Positions 35,970 to 44,595 of a DNA stretch of 64,000 nucleotides are shown piece by piece. The position numbers were made by a program, and so were the translations under genes. The DNA lies in contig CABHON010000016.1 in assembly GCA_902168255.1 (NCBI GenBank), positions 1 to 64,000 on the forward strand, written 5' to 3'. Each line of letters starts with the position of its first letter. Positions within the stretch are counted from its first letter, which is position 1. The DNA is from an uncultured Legionella sp. GTDB taxonomy: Bacteria > Pseudomonadota > Gammaproteobacteria > Legionellales > Legionellaceae. The notes beneath the pieces were generated by a model that had not been told where the DNA came from, searched no databases, and worked only from the letters and a program-made list of their open reading frames with translations.

Positions 35970-36284
35970 ATATTTATACCATCAACGGTGCTGTCATTAT
36001 TATAGGTGATGGCACTTCGTTTATGTACCATATAATTGCGGAAATTGACATGAATTTTATTCTATTAATCAAAGTCATCCAGTTATTTACGCTTTGACTT
36101 TCCTCTCATTGACGCGAAAGCTACCAAGGTTGAATTCGTTTATCTAACTTTATCTCCACAATATCCTACTCAACATGAACCTAAAAACCACTGGGTTAAC
36201 TTTGACCAATCAGTCTCATATGTATGTGAACCTAGTACTATACCATATTCTCTTTTATTGCTATTTAACATATACTTCTTCACT
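35970..36284. other. Gene-free stretch after the csrA paralogue
   Basis: About 315 bases with no convincing gene. The first 100 bases keep an open frame that reads NIYTINGAVIIIGDGTSF, without a start codon, and then end at a TGA near 36099. This may be the last piece of a deleted element gene. The rest shows nothing I can name. The promoter of the PAP2 gene should lie in the last 100 bases. Confidence 0.4.
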
Positions 36285-36953
36285 ATGAAAAATACACATT
36301 TAATGATTAATATGCTGAAAAAGCACCCTCTGTTTCTTTGTACCTTTATCGCCACGCTGATTATTTGGATAACGGGATTAAACGGCCCTTTATTCTTGCT
36401 TATCAATGCGCAATATAATCTTGTACCTGTATTTTTTTGGGAAACATTAAATAGCTTGTCAGATCCTCATGCCGGTATACTTCCTTTAATTTTATTGATA
36501 GTGACGTGTTGTTTTAGGCGAGAAAAATTGCTCAATGTCGTTATTTTAATTCTTGCTTATTATGTGGTTTTTCAATTATTAAAAACAGGAATTCATTCAC
36601 CTCGGCCTTATGCAGTTTATGGTCTTGGTGATTTCTTCTGGATACCTCAAGCCACCCCCCACTTTTCTAAAGCGGTAGCCCTTAGGTCTTTTCCATCTGG
36701 TCACACTGGCGAAGCGGCTATTTTTGTTTTTGCTTCAATTCATTTATGGGCTGAGCATAAAAGATGGTTACGGGTTTTATTCACTCTTTTCTTAGTATTG
36801 GTCATGCTTGCACGTATATGTACAGGTTGGCACTTTCCATTAGATGTGCTTTGTGGTGCTATGTTTGGATTCCTTTTAACGGAGCTTTGTTGGTATTTGC
36901 CTATTCCATCAAAAGCGCGCTTGATCACCAAAACCAAAAAGCCGTCCGTGTAA
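36285..36953 (+). CDS. PAP2-family membrane phosphatase
   Basis: Integral-membrane phosphatase of about 223 residues, acting on lipid phosphates or undecaprenyl diphosphate. The three motifs of the family are present: KTGIHSPRP (K-x6-RP), RSFPSGHTGEA (PSGH) and RICTGWHFPLDV (R-x5-H-x3-D). Five to six hydrophobic segments. The ATG at 36285 is favoured; a TTG at 36258 and a later ATG are alternatives. Its last 45 bases overlap the 3' end of the convergent dgt gene. Confidence 0.9.
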   Translation: MKNTHLMINMLKKHPLFLCTFIATLIIWITGLNGPLFLLINAQYNLVPVFFWETLNSLSDPHAGILPLILLIVTCCFRREKLLNVVILILAYYVVFQLLKTGIHSPRPYAVYGLGDFFWIPQATPHFSKAVALRSFPSGHTGEAAIFVFASIHLWAEHKRWLRVLFTLFLVLVMLARICTGWHFPLDVLCGAMFGFLLTELCWYLPIPSKARLITKTKKPSV

Positions 36954-38210
36954 GTGATACGCATATTCGTCCGTCATGCTTGCAATATAATCACAAATAA
37001 CACGCATGCCCTCTTGTTCAGACGCTGCTTTTTTATAACTTTCCCGGAATGTTAAACTTAATAATTGCTTGGGATTAGAGGCTACTGCTTCAAACAAGCG
37101 GCGAATCACTGATTGCCCACCATATTCAGCAATACGTCCTTCTTGCGAATTAATCACGTGCTCAAAGACAACTTTTTTAAAATATTCCAGAAGATTATCA
37201 AATGCAGCGGGTAGCGTTGCATTATAACTTAATAAAGGTTCTTTAAAATCCAGTTGTACTTGTTTTAGAAAAATCGATGTAATAAAACCATTGACTAAGT
37301 CACCAATTGCTTCTTTACGCTTGGCTGCATTAACATGAAAAAGATTATCTAACAAATCTTGAGCCGTTGGAGCAGAAGATACTCCCTTGGGAAATGCTTC
37401 GTTAAATAAAGTGGTTAATAGTTCAATATCCATTTTTTCGCGAGACATCAATTTTAAATGAATAGCATCTTCTAAATCATGCACACCATAAGCAATATCA
37501 TCCGCAATATTCATGATGGAACAATCCAAGGAATGGTAAATGGTCTTTCCATTTTCTATTTGCTGAAATAAAGCCTTATCTGCTGGACTTAATGGCTCTA
37601 AAATCCAGTCAACTTCTATTTGCTCTTCATCTAAATAACATTTGGGAGGAACCCAATCATTAATATTGACTAAACCATGCTGGGAGGATGAAACGCTGCG
37701 ATAAGACATTTGTGAATACGCTTTAGGGTATTTCAAAATGCCTAATAAGGTACGGCGAGTCAGATTCAAGCCGAAGGGGTTGTAGCTATTTTCCAGCTTG
37801 GTTAACAAGCGCAATGTCTGGCCATTACTTTCAAACCCACCTTGATCTCGCATCATATAATTTAATGCAGATTCACCACCATGTCCAAAAGGTGCATGTC
37901 CAATATCATGTGACAATGCTATGGCCGTAATAAGATCGTCTGTTGGTAGAAATGCTAAAATTTTTTCTTGATTTAATAATTGGCTGCGCAAATTATGCAC
38001 GAGGCTTCGGGCAATAGAATCAACTTCCAAGGAATGAGTTAACCGGGTGCGATGAAAGTCGCCTTCGCGTGTACCAAAAATTTGTGTTTTACGCTGAAGA
38101 CGACGAAATGCTTCGCTATGAATAAGCCGAGTTCTGTCACGCTCAAAAGGATCACGATGATCCGCAATAGACCGTTGCTTTTCAAGCCCCGAACGTCTGG
38201 TTTGCCACAT
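36909..38210 (-). CDS. dgt: Deoxyguanosinetriphosphate triphosphohydrolase-like HD protein
   Basis: Hydrolyses dNTPs to deoxynucleoside and tripolyphosphate. The HD-domain order is RTRLTHSLEV (H), ALSHDIGHAPFGHGGE (HD), and NIADDIAYGVHDLEDA (D). The 433-residue product from the ATG at 38210 fits the dGTPase-like subfamily 2. A TTG at 38222 is possible. The start overlaps the end of the upstream peptide transporter gene by 29 bases, so the two may be coupled. It converges on the PAP2 gene with overlap. Confidence 0.94.
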   Translation of the reverse strand: MWQTRRSGLEKQRSIADHRDPFERDRTRLIHSEAFRRLQRKTQIFGTREGDFHRTRLTHSLEVDSIARSLVHNLRSQLLNQEKILAFLPTDDLITAIALSHDIGHAPFGHGGESALNYMMRDQGGFESNGQTLRLLTKLENSYNPFGLNLTRRTLLGILKYPKAYSQMSYRSVSSSQHGLVNINDWVPPKCYLDEEQIEVDWILEPLSPADKALFQQIENGKTIYHSLDCSIMNIADDIAYGVHDLEDAIHLKLMSREKMDIELLTTLFNEAFPKGVSSAPTAQDLLDNLFHVNAAKRKEAIGDLVNGFITSIFLKQVQLDFKEPLLSYNATLPAAFDNLLEYFKKVVFEHVINSQEGRIAEYGGQSVIRRLFEAVASNPKQLLSLTFRESYKKAASEQEGMRVICDYIASMTDEYAYHLHGRLFGFGDQARF

Positions 38211-39735
38211 GTTGTTTTTCAAGAATCTTGTTACCTTTAAAAGCAGCTTTGCTTTCTTTAATTTCTTTTACTGATTTCCCGTGCGTAAACGCATATACCC
38301 ATGGAAAACATAATAATAGTAATCCGCTCGCAATAATGGCGGCCCAACCAAGAATGCCAAAAGTATGGCTAAAATTAGGATTTGTTAACAAGGGAGAAGT
38401 ACTGACATCCGACACCATCATGTTTGAAAAATAATGCGAAAGCGCCCCTCCAACACCACTCAACATCATCCAAGTTCCCATCATCACCCCTTGCAAAGAA
38501 ACTGGAGCCATTTCTCCCACCATAGCGTAACCAATAGGACCTAAAAATAATTCACCCATGCTTTGAGTAATATAGCAAGCGATAACCCAATTAAAATTGG
38601 TTAAACCTTCTGGATTCGCTAGGGCAATCCCTATTGGCATGATCACAAAGCCAAGCCCAATTAAAAAAAGTGCTACTGAAAATTGGAAGGGTAACGAAAT
38701 TTCAAATCCACGCTGACGCAATGAACGAAATAACACGCTTAATAAAGGAGCACCAATTACAATTACAATGGTATTCAAATTTTGTACCCACTGAGGTGGA
38801 ATAACATATCCCCATATAGTATTAGCGACATTATGCTCAATAAACAAGGCTAAACCCATCGCTTGAACATGATATAAAGACCAAAACACTAATGCTGCTA
38901 AAGCAAATATTAAATACGCAAGCATCTTCCGGCGTGCTTCAGTTGATTGTTTAAAGGCTAAAATAGCCAGGCAAAGCAACATTAATGCGCCGCCAATAAG
39001 CACAAGATTATTACTAAAAGAAGCGTGGAGCGAAAAGAAATGAATCATAGGAATCATGGTGGCAATGAATACAATTCCTAATAAGCCTCTTTTTAAGCTT
39101 TCAGCAGAAGATGCTTGACTTAATATTGTGTTTCGATCCGCTAATTTTTTCCAATGAAACGCAACTAAAAACAACGCACCAACATATCCAATACCACCCC
39201 ACATAAATAATTGGTCATATTCACCTGTTAGTTGAAAATGTCCACTCATTGAATATCCAACAAAAAAACCGATATTCATTCCACTGTAATTCCATAAAAA
39301 CGCCGCTTCACGACGTTTATCATTGGGGTCAAATAATTGAGTAACCATACAGTTGAGGCAAGTTACATTTAACCCGGCACCCGTGAGAAATAATGCCAAT
39401 CCCCAATATAGCATTGCTTGGGTAGGGAGCATTAAAATAAAAATACCTGTTAATTGGACTAACATACCTACACAAAATAATGTGCGATTAGTTAAAAGCC
39501 GTCCACCAAAATATCCTCCCAGTAAGTGCAGTGCATAGTTGAAAGCAATAAAAACACCCATAACACTATTGGCGGTTGTTTCTGGAAACCCTAACGCGCC
39601 TGTCATGTATAGCACTAAAGTGGAATATAAAACACTAAATCCTAGGGTCGAGAACATTTGAATAAAGAATAACCCACCCGCACCAACAGGCATAATGTCC
39701 TTCAGTAGATTGGAAAATTTTTCTTTGGCACTCAT
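38182..39735 (-). CDS. POT-family oligopeptide:proton symporter
   Basis: The 517-residue inner-membrane importer of di- and tripeptides has about 14 hydrophobic segments. Family features are MFSTLGFSVLYSTLVLYM near the start, GGYFGGRLLTNRTLFCVG, and FLWNYSGMNIGFFVG. The ExxER-type motif near TM1 is not intact: the usual EFWERF is FIQMFSTLGF, so proton coupling may differ. Legionellales rely on host amino acids and carry several such transporters. It precedes dgt with overlap. Confidence 0.9.
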   Translation of the reverse strand: MSAKEKFSNLLKDIMPVGAGGLFFIQMFSTLGFSVLYSTLVLYMTGALGFPETTANSVMGVFIAFNYALHLLGGYFGGRLLTNRTLFCVGMLVQLTGIFILMLPTQAMLYWGLALFLTGAGLNVTCLNCMVTQLFDPNDKRREAAFLWNYSGMNIGFFVGYSMSGHFQLTGEYDQLFMWGGIGYVGALFLVAFHWKKLADRNTILSQASSAESLKRGLLGIVFIATMIPMIHFFSLHASFSNNLVLIGGALMLLCLAILAFKQSTEARRKMLAYLIFALAALVFWSLYHVQAMGLALFIEHNVANTIWGYVIPPQWVQNLNTIVIVIGAPLLSVLFRSLRQRGFEISLPFQFSVALFLIGLGFVIMPIGIALANPEGLTNFNWVIACYITQSMGELFLGPIGYAMVGEMAPVSLQGVMMGTWMMLSGVGGALSHYFSNMMVSDVSTSPLLTNPNFSHTFGILGWAAIIASGLLLLCFPWVYAFTHGKSVKEIKESKAAFKGNKILEKQHVANQTFGA

Positions 39736-39819
39736 TTCTGTTGCTGCTCCTCATATCTCTGCACATTTAGAAAGATACTTATGTTTTACACTATATACCC
39801 CCAGCAATAAATCAATTGC

Positions 39820-40944
39820 TTAGCTTTGCGGAGTATAACTTACTCGATAAATTACTCCAGCCATATCATCTGATATTAACAGGGCACCATCTGGCATCAC
39901 TAAAACATCGACAGGCCGTCCCCATACTCGACCATCTTCTCCCAACCAACCGGAGATAAATGGTTTAAAACTAGTGCCTTTTCCGTCTTTATGATTCACG
40001 CGCACCACCTCATATCCTACTTTCTTAGAACTATTCCAAGAACCATGAAGTGCCACAAAAATAGTATTATCATACTGTTGAGGAAATGCTTTTCCTGTAT
40101 AAAAGGTCATTCCTAAAGGAGCTGTGTGAGGAGGTAATTCAAAAACAGGAGGCGTCATATCTTTTGCGGATTTTTTTAATGTTCCATAATGAGGTGCCGG
40201 TACATTTTGTCCATAAAAATAGGGGAAACCAAAATCCATTTTATCACTTGGCGCCCGGTTTAATTCTTCAGGCGGCAGTTTATCACCTAATAAATCTTGG
40301 CCATTATCGGTAAACCATAAAATATCGTCTTCTGGATTCCAGGCAAAACCCATGGAGTTACGCACACCCTTAGCAAAAATTTCTAAATGCTCAGGACGTT
40401 GCAAGGCAATACGGCCAATAGTTCCAAACCGTTCATCATCTTGAATACAGGTATTACAGGGCATACCAATACTAACATACAATTTTCCATCGGGCCCAAA
40501 TTTAATATAACGGTATCCGTGCCACGTTTTGTCTGGTAAAGCATGACTTACGGGAATCGGAGAAAACGGTTCTTGAAGATGATTGGCAATATCTTCATAT
40601 TTTGAAATTCGTTGAATTTCAGCCACATACAAAGTGCTATGACGAAAGGCAACACCATTAGGGTAATTTAAGTCCTTGGCTACGACATAAATTTTTTCAG
40701 CACTGTTTGAATCTTCACTGGGCGTTAATGCATAAACTTTATCATGCATTGTACCAACAAAAACAACACCATTATCTCCTAGTGCCATTTGGCGGGGCGT
40801 ATCCAACCCAGAAGCATAGACACTGATTTTAAACCCTTTAGGTAATTTTAATTTATCGACTGGAACATCAGAAGCAAAAACAGCTGAAACTGACAAAACC
40901 CAGAATAATAGTATATTAACTAATAAAGATGTTTTTGTTTTCAT
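39820..40944 (-). CDS. Exported sorbosone-dehydrogenase-like beta-propeller protein
   Basis: The ATG at 40944 gives 374 residues with a signal peptide (MKTKTSLLVNILLFWVLSVSAVFAS). The rest matches the glucose/sorbosone dehydrogenase propeller: LPKGFKISVYASGLDTPRQMA, HGYRYIKFGPDGKLYVSIG, ITDNGQDLLGD-type loop (WFTDNGQDLLGDKLPPEE) and FVALHGSWNSSKKVGYEV. Such proteins are periplasmic and often bind PQQ or a heme partner; substrate unknown. The extra 41 N-terminal residues of the longer frame are not typical of an exported protein. It diverges from the ferredoxin gene. Confidence 0.87.
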   Translation of the reverse strand: MKTKTSLLVNILLFWVLSVSAVFASDVPVDKLKLPKGFKISVYASGLDTPRQMALGDNGVVFVGTMHDKVYALTPSEDSNSAEKIYVVAKDLNYPNGVAFRHSTLYVAEIQRISKYEDIANHLQEPFSPIPVSHALPDKTWHGYRYIKFGPDGKLYVSIGMPCNTCIQDDERFGTIGRIALQRPEHLEIFAKGVRNSMGFAWNPEDDILWFTDNGQDLLGDKLPPEELNRAPSDKMDFGFPYFYGQNVPAPHYGTLKKSAKDMTPPVFELPPHTAPLGMTFYTGKAFPQQYDNTIFVALHGSWNSSKKVGYEVVRVNHKDGKGTSFKPFISGWLGEDGRVWGRPVDVLVMPDGALLISDDMAGVIYRVSYTPQS

Positions 40945-41034
40945 CGTTTGAGTGTACCCCTGATAGTTTTGTGAATCAAGTTGATTTATAATTGAATTAT
41001 TATTATTTTTCAATTTTATTTGGTGAGGCAAAAA

Positions 41035-41379
41035 ATGACATTTGTAGTTACTGAACAATGTATTCAATGTAAATACACAGACTGTGTTGAGGTTTGTCCT
41101 GTCGACTGTTTTTATGAAGGTCCTAATTTTTTGGTTATCAATCCAGATGAATGTATTGATTGTGCATTATGTGAACCAGAATGCCCCATCAAAGCAATTT
41201 ATTCTGAGGATGATTTACCTGAACAATACCAACCTTTCTTAGAGATTAACGCAGAACTATCGCAAAAATGGCCTAATATAAGCTCTAAAAAAGATGCACC
41301 CGCAGATGCAAAACAATGGGAAGGCGTAGAAAATAAACTACAAAACCTTACCCGTGAATGGGAAAAAAAGAAAAAATAA
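41035..41379 (+). CDS. fdxA: 7Fe ferredoxin
   Basis: Small electron carrier of 114 residues with one [3Fe-4S] and one [4Fe-4S] cluster. Cysteines follow the FdxA pattern: [17 protein letters not shown], then [12 protein letters not shown]. The C-terminal extension with [14 protein letters not shown] is typical of proteobacterial FdxA. The ATG at 41035 has GGTGAGG seven bases upstream. It is followed after 2 bases by the YcaR-like gene, so they form an operon. Confidence 0.96.
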   Translation: MTFVVTEQCIQCKYTDCVEVCPVDCFYEGPNFLVINPDECIDCALCEPECPIKAIYSEDDLPEQYQPFLEINAELSQKWPNISSKKDAPADAKQWEGVENKLQNLTREWEKKKK

Positions 41380-41381
41380 GC

Positions 41382-41579
41382 ATGAACAAAGCACTACTAA
41401 ATATTTTGGCTTGCCCTTTATGCAAGGGAAAATTGATGTATCAAAAAGAGGTAAACGAGCTTATCTGTCTTTTTGATCAACTCGCCTTCCCTATTCGTGA
41501 TGAGATTCCCATAATGCTTGAGAATGAAGCACGCTTAGTAACACTGGATGAAAAAGAGAAATTAAAGAAGGAAGGGTAA
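41382..41579 (+). CDS. UPF0434/Trm112-like zinc protein (YcaR family)
   Basis: The 65-residue protein starts MNKALLNILACPLCKGKL and continues to LAFPIRDEIPIMLENEA, which is the YcaR/UPF0434 signature. Only the first CxxC pair is kept, and the second half has ICLFDQLAFP as in the family. The E. coli homologue lies by kdsB and lpxK; here it follows fdxA. Its role is unknown; Trm112 relatives activate methyltransferases. Confidence 0.92.
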   Translation: MNKALLNILACPLCKGKLMYQKEVNELICLFDQLAFPIRDEIPIMLENEARLVTLDEKEKLKKEG

Positions 41580-41602
41580 AATTATTCATCTGAAATTGGA
41601 GC

Positions 41603-41619
41603 GGCGAGCATTGCTCGCC
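41603..41619. terminator. GC hairpin between convergent genes
   Basis: GGCGAGC, a 3-base loop and GCTCGCC form a perfect 7-bp stem 23 bases after the YcaR-like gene and 74 bases beyond the 3' end of the leftward aminopeptidase gene. There is no T-run, so it may be a REP-like hairpin and not a true terminator. Confidence 0.45.
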
Positions 41620-41693
41620 CAGCTTATAATTAAGATACTTAATAGAATGATTTATAAATAAATCAACAAATTGGTGATATCAATATCAATCAA

Positions 41694-43124
41694 TTACAAC
41701 GCGGAAAATCGTTTTGCTAAGTAATGATACAAAGATCGAATAACCGTTGCCTCTCCACCTATTGGTTTTCCAGGCTTTGCTTTATCATTCCAGGCTGCTG
41801 TATCAAAATGCACCCAGGTAGTTTGAGGATGATCCGCTTTGGTTGCAAATTCCTGTAAAAATAAAGCTGCCGTTATGGACCCTGCATAAGGAAAGGGTGA
41901 AGCATTCGTAAGATCCGCTACCTCAGGAGAAATCATATCCTTATAAGGCGTATATAAGGGCATTCGCCACAAGGGTTCATTGACTTGTTCAGAAGCATCG
42001 AGCAAATTCGCTGCAAATTGATTATTGTTCGTAAAAAAAGATGCAATATCATAGCCAAAACTTACGGAAGAAGCACCAGTTAGGCTCGCAATATCAATAA
42101 GAATTTCGGGAGGGGACTCCATCGCATACGTTAATGCATCAGAAAGAACTACTCGGCCTTCAGCATCAGTATTATCAATTACAACGCTGAGACCTTTACG
42201 TGTAGTAACAATATCACCCGGTCGATAAGCATTTGCAGCAATAGAATTTTCTACAGCAGGAATCAGAACTTGCAATCTGACGGGTAATTGATTTTCCATG
42301 ATAAGTGAGGCAAGACCTAATACTTGTGCAGCACCTGACATATCTTTTTTCATGATAAGCATACCAGCCGCTGATTTAAGATCCAAACCACCGGTATCAA
42401 AACATACACCTTTTCCTACAAGCGTTACTTTAGGCGATGATGCATCTCCCCAGTTCAATTCTAATAACCTGGGTTTAAATGAACTCGCTCTTCCCACCAT
42501 ATGAATGGAAGGAAAATTTTGTTGTAGCAACTCATCACCAACAATAGAGCGAAAATCCGCATTATGCTGTTGGGCAAGCTCACATACAAAGGCTTCTAAC
42601 GTATCAGGATTTAAATCCTGCGCTGGTGTATTAATTAAATCTCGAGTTTGGCAAACTGCTTTTAATAATTTCTGAAGAAGATGAAAATCTTGATGTTGTG
42701 GAATAACTAAAGATTTAATACTGAATAATTCAGCGGCAGAAGGCTTATAACTCAAAAATCGATATTGTTCTAAGCCCCAACCCAAATAAAAAAGTGGGCT
42801 TTTTATACAAGCATAATGACTATAAAAAGAAAATTCTCGAAGCTGATACTCTCCGAATGGAAGCACCCGTGCAGCACGGGCTAATGCGGCAGTATCATTT
42901 TCATCCATTAGTCCTATTACTACCTGCGCAACGTCACCTTGTTCCCCCGGTACAGATAATACCATTCCTTTTTTAGCAGTAAAGTTATTATTGGTAAGCC
43001 AGCGTTGGGTAACCTCATTTTGGTTAATAAACCATTCTGGATAATCCTTTTCTTGTACAAGAACTAAAGGAATTGCCGATGCACTTTTTTCAATAAAGCT
43101 GCTAACAAGAAGATGTTTTTTCAA
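41694..43124 (-). CDS. Leucyl aminopeptidase family protein (M17)
   Basis: Two-metal cytoplasmic exopeptidase of 476 residues. The metal ligands and catalytic residues are in GKGVCFDTGGLDLKSAAGM, MKKDMSGAA and the signature NTDAEGRVVLSDAL. The N-terminal domain is divergent from E. coli PepA, closer to PepB-like short forms. It may supply amino acids from host peptides. It lies immediately downstream of the terminator that ends the neighbouring small gene. Confidence 0.93.
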   Translation of the reverse strand: MKKHLLVSSFIEKSASAIPLVLVQEKDYPEWFINQNEVTQRWLTNNNFTAKKGMVLSVPGEQGDVAQVVIGLMDENDTAALARAARVLPFGEYQLREFSFYSHYACIKSPLFYLGWGLEQYRFLSYKPSAAELFSIKSLVIPQHQDFHLLQKLLKAVCQTRDLINTPAQDLNPDTLEAFVCELAQQHNADFRSIVGDELLQQNFPSIHMVGRASSFKPRLLELNWGDASSPKVTLVGKGVCFDTGGLDLKSAAGMLIMKKDMSGAAQVLGLASLIMENQLPVRLQVLIPAVENSIAANAYRPGDIVTTRKGLSVVIDNTDAEGRVVLSDALTYAMESPPEILIDIASLTGASSVSFGYDIASFFTNNNQFAANLLDASEQVNEPLWRMPLYTPYKDMISPEVADLTNASPFPYAGSITAALFLQEFATKADHPQTTWVHFDTAAWNDKAKPGKPIGGEATVIRSLYHYLAKRFSAL

Positions 43125-43152
43125 TGGATAACCTCTAAACGTTAATATGTAT

Positions 43153-43187
43153 AAAAAAAAACCCGCTTTCCTTTCGAAAAACGGGTC
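43153..43187 (-). terminator. Intrinsic terminator of the 155-residue gene
   Basis: Read leftward, GACCCGTTTTTCGAAAGG pairs its ACCCG with CGGGT and is followed by a run of eight or nine T. The stem is 6-7 bp. It sits 48 bases after the stop of the gene at 43235-43702 and before pepA, so the aminopeptidase is transcribed from its own promoter. Confidence 0.8.
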
Positions 43188-43234
43188 ACCTAAGAGGAAA
43201 ACTTTAAACTTAAAAACGCACTAAAACTAAATAC

Positions 43235-43702
43235 TTAACTTCCCAAACTTGGAGTTGAACTCTCTTCATTTTTGAAAGGAACTTGTGGAGCCAAATTATA
43301 GCGTTTTGCATCTTGCTGTGACATGCCAACACCAACAATCCCTTCTTTTCGCTGTGCCTTAGCTGCAACGGAGATTTTTTGAGTGCTTTGATTAGGATTA
43401 TTGCTCAGGGCAGTAATAACTTCCTCTACTAATCTATCAGCATATTCAGCTCCTTCTGCAACTGAAGAATTTAAGCCTGCTAATTTTAGTTTGTGGGCAT
43501 TGGCATCCAGACCATTTGCTGTCATTACAATCTCTGTTGTAACTTTTCCTAATTCAGCATCATAACGTTCTACCGCAACATCTTCATTAGATTGAGAAGC
43601 TGCTTGTTTATCTACTGGCGCAACAGTTGGAGTTGATTGCAACTCTTCCTCATGTCCAATGATAGCTTCCCAATTCTTTGATACTGCAACTTGAATTGCC
43701 AT
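43235..43702 (-). CDS. Hypothetical protein next to icmS
   Basis: The 155-residue protein is not recognised. It is acidic and polar, without signal peptide or membrane helix. Residues 45-105 look helical, with repeats of Ala, Leu and Asn, and the C-terminal 20 residues are disordered (NEESSTPSLGS). It lies 226 bases downstream of icmS with its own terminator. In Legionella the position after icmS is held by icmR or by a non-homologous functional replacement of icmR, always followed by icmQ; here no icmQ follows. It could be a Dot/Icm accessory protein or a substrate, but this rests on position only. Confidence 0.65.
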   Translation of the reverse strand: MAIQVAVSKNWEAIIGHEEELQSTPTVAPVDKQAASQSNEDVAVERYDAELGKVTTEIVMTANGLDANAHKLKLAGLNSSVAEGAEYADRLVEEVITALSNNPNQSTQKISVAAKAQRKEGIVGVGMSQQDAKRYNLAPQVPFKNEESSTPSLGS

Positions 43703-43928
43703 TTTAGCTCACCTTAAATTTTATGTTTATTGGGAAAGATCCCTATAAACTTTTCTACTTATGGTTAGTATACTGCATCATCCTTAAAGCAATATTAACA
43801 AAATAATTTTTTTTTTAATCGTACCTTCGTAGCAACTGTCTTTAAGAAAAAATTTACAGACAACCTAGAAATTCCAAAGTTTTCAGAGACTTTTCTCTGG
43901 TAAAACTTAAAAATTGTCTCCCACAAAG

Positions 43929-44276
43929 TTAATCATACATCAACTCATCTAAAGGCGTTTTATTTTGATCTGGGCTAGCTTTTCTTAACTCAGAAACAAC
44001 ATCAATAATACACATTAAACGCAAAACATCTGGCGTAACTTCATCAAAAATCACCTTGTTTCCTGTTAAAGTTTTTTCTGCCTCCTCAAAAGAAACACCA
44101 ATTCCATATCCTAAACATAACGAACATAATTGATCAGCACGTTTAGCAATCGCAGGCATAAGGCCAGTATCGGAAAAAACTTCTTCATGGGAAAGAAAAC
44201 GATCATTGAGATAAAATTTCAGCCCCATGGTTTTGGAAATTAAACACATTTTTTTTTGAATTTCAGTGGCATTCAT
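43929..44276 (-). CDS. icmS: Dot/Icm type IVB secretion chaperone component IcmS
   Basis: Small acidic cytoplasmic protein that pairs with IcmW and presents effectors to the Dot/Icm coupling complex. The sequence KFYLNDRFLSHEEVF, then LMPAIAKRADQLCSLCLGYG, then VIFDEVTPDVLRLMC and the C-terminal TPLDELMYD match Legionella IcmS almost without gaps. The ATG at 44276 (115 residues, family about 114) has GGTGGA five bases upstream and overlaps the icmT stop in ATGA. A GTG at 44285 is less likely. It is the strongest evidence for the taxonomic placement. Confidence 0.96.
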   Translation of the reverse strand: MNATEIQKKMCLISKTMGLKFYLNDRFLSHEEVFSDTGLMPAIAKRADQLCSLCLGYGIGVSFEEAEKTLTGNKVIFDEVTPDVLRLMCIIDVVSELRKASPDQNKTPLDELMYD

Positions 44277-44536
44277 GTTTTCCACCAGGGTTCACAATTT
44301 TTTCTAGGACCTGCCAATGTTGAACGCAACCATCGCATAAAAATAGGGACAGAAAATCCATAATGCTCAATAAACCCAAAAAATACTAAGGAAATTATGG
44401 CAACAATCGCTGTCCACCATCGAATATGCATCAGAAAAAGAAAAATAGGAAAGGCCGCGCGAGCATCTACTACAAAAAATCGAGCCATCCTTGAAGAATC
44501 ACGCCAATGAGCCGTTTCTGAAAAATTATCAGCCAC
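44273..44536 (-). CDS. icmT: Dot/Icm type IVB secretion protein IcmT
   Basis: The 87-residue inner-membrane protein has the IcmT features: TAHWRDSSRMARFFVVDARAAFP, given here as TAHWRDSSRMARFF and VVDARAAFP, then two hydrophobic stretches (IFLFLMHIRWW and IVAIISLVFFGF) and a basic end FMRWLRSTLAGPRKN. IcmT is needed for secretion and for pore formation and host exit in Legionella. It starts with GTG at 44536, with AGGAG seven bases upstream. It is the first gene of a two-gene unit with icmS. Confidence 0.95.
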   Translation of the reverse strand: MADNFSETAHWRDSSRMARFFVVDARAAFPIFLFLMHIRWWTAIVAIISLVFFGFIEHYGFSVPIFMRWLRSTLAGPRKNCEPWWKT

Positions 44537-44595
44537 TTCATCTCTCCTGTATTTGACACTCTCATTACTGAGAAATATTGGCTAATTATCTATAT

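Noticed and set aside
35729..36031. A leftward 100-codon frame opposite the csrA paralogue
   Set aside because: It is the complement of a clear CsrA-family gene and has no coding signs of its own.
43235..43702. Calling this gene icmR or icmQ
   Set aside because: There is no sequence resemblance to either; the idea rests on position after icmS only, so no symbol was given.
43886..43920. Terminator after icmS
   Set aside because: An imperfect inverted repeat is present (AAGTTTTCAGAG with CTCTGGTAAAACTT), but it has mismatches and no T-run on the icmS side.
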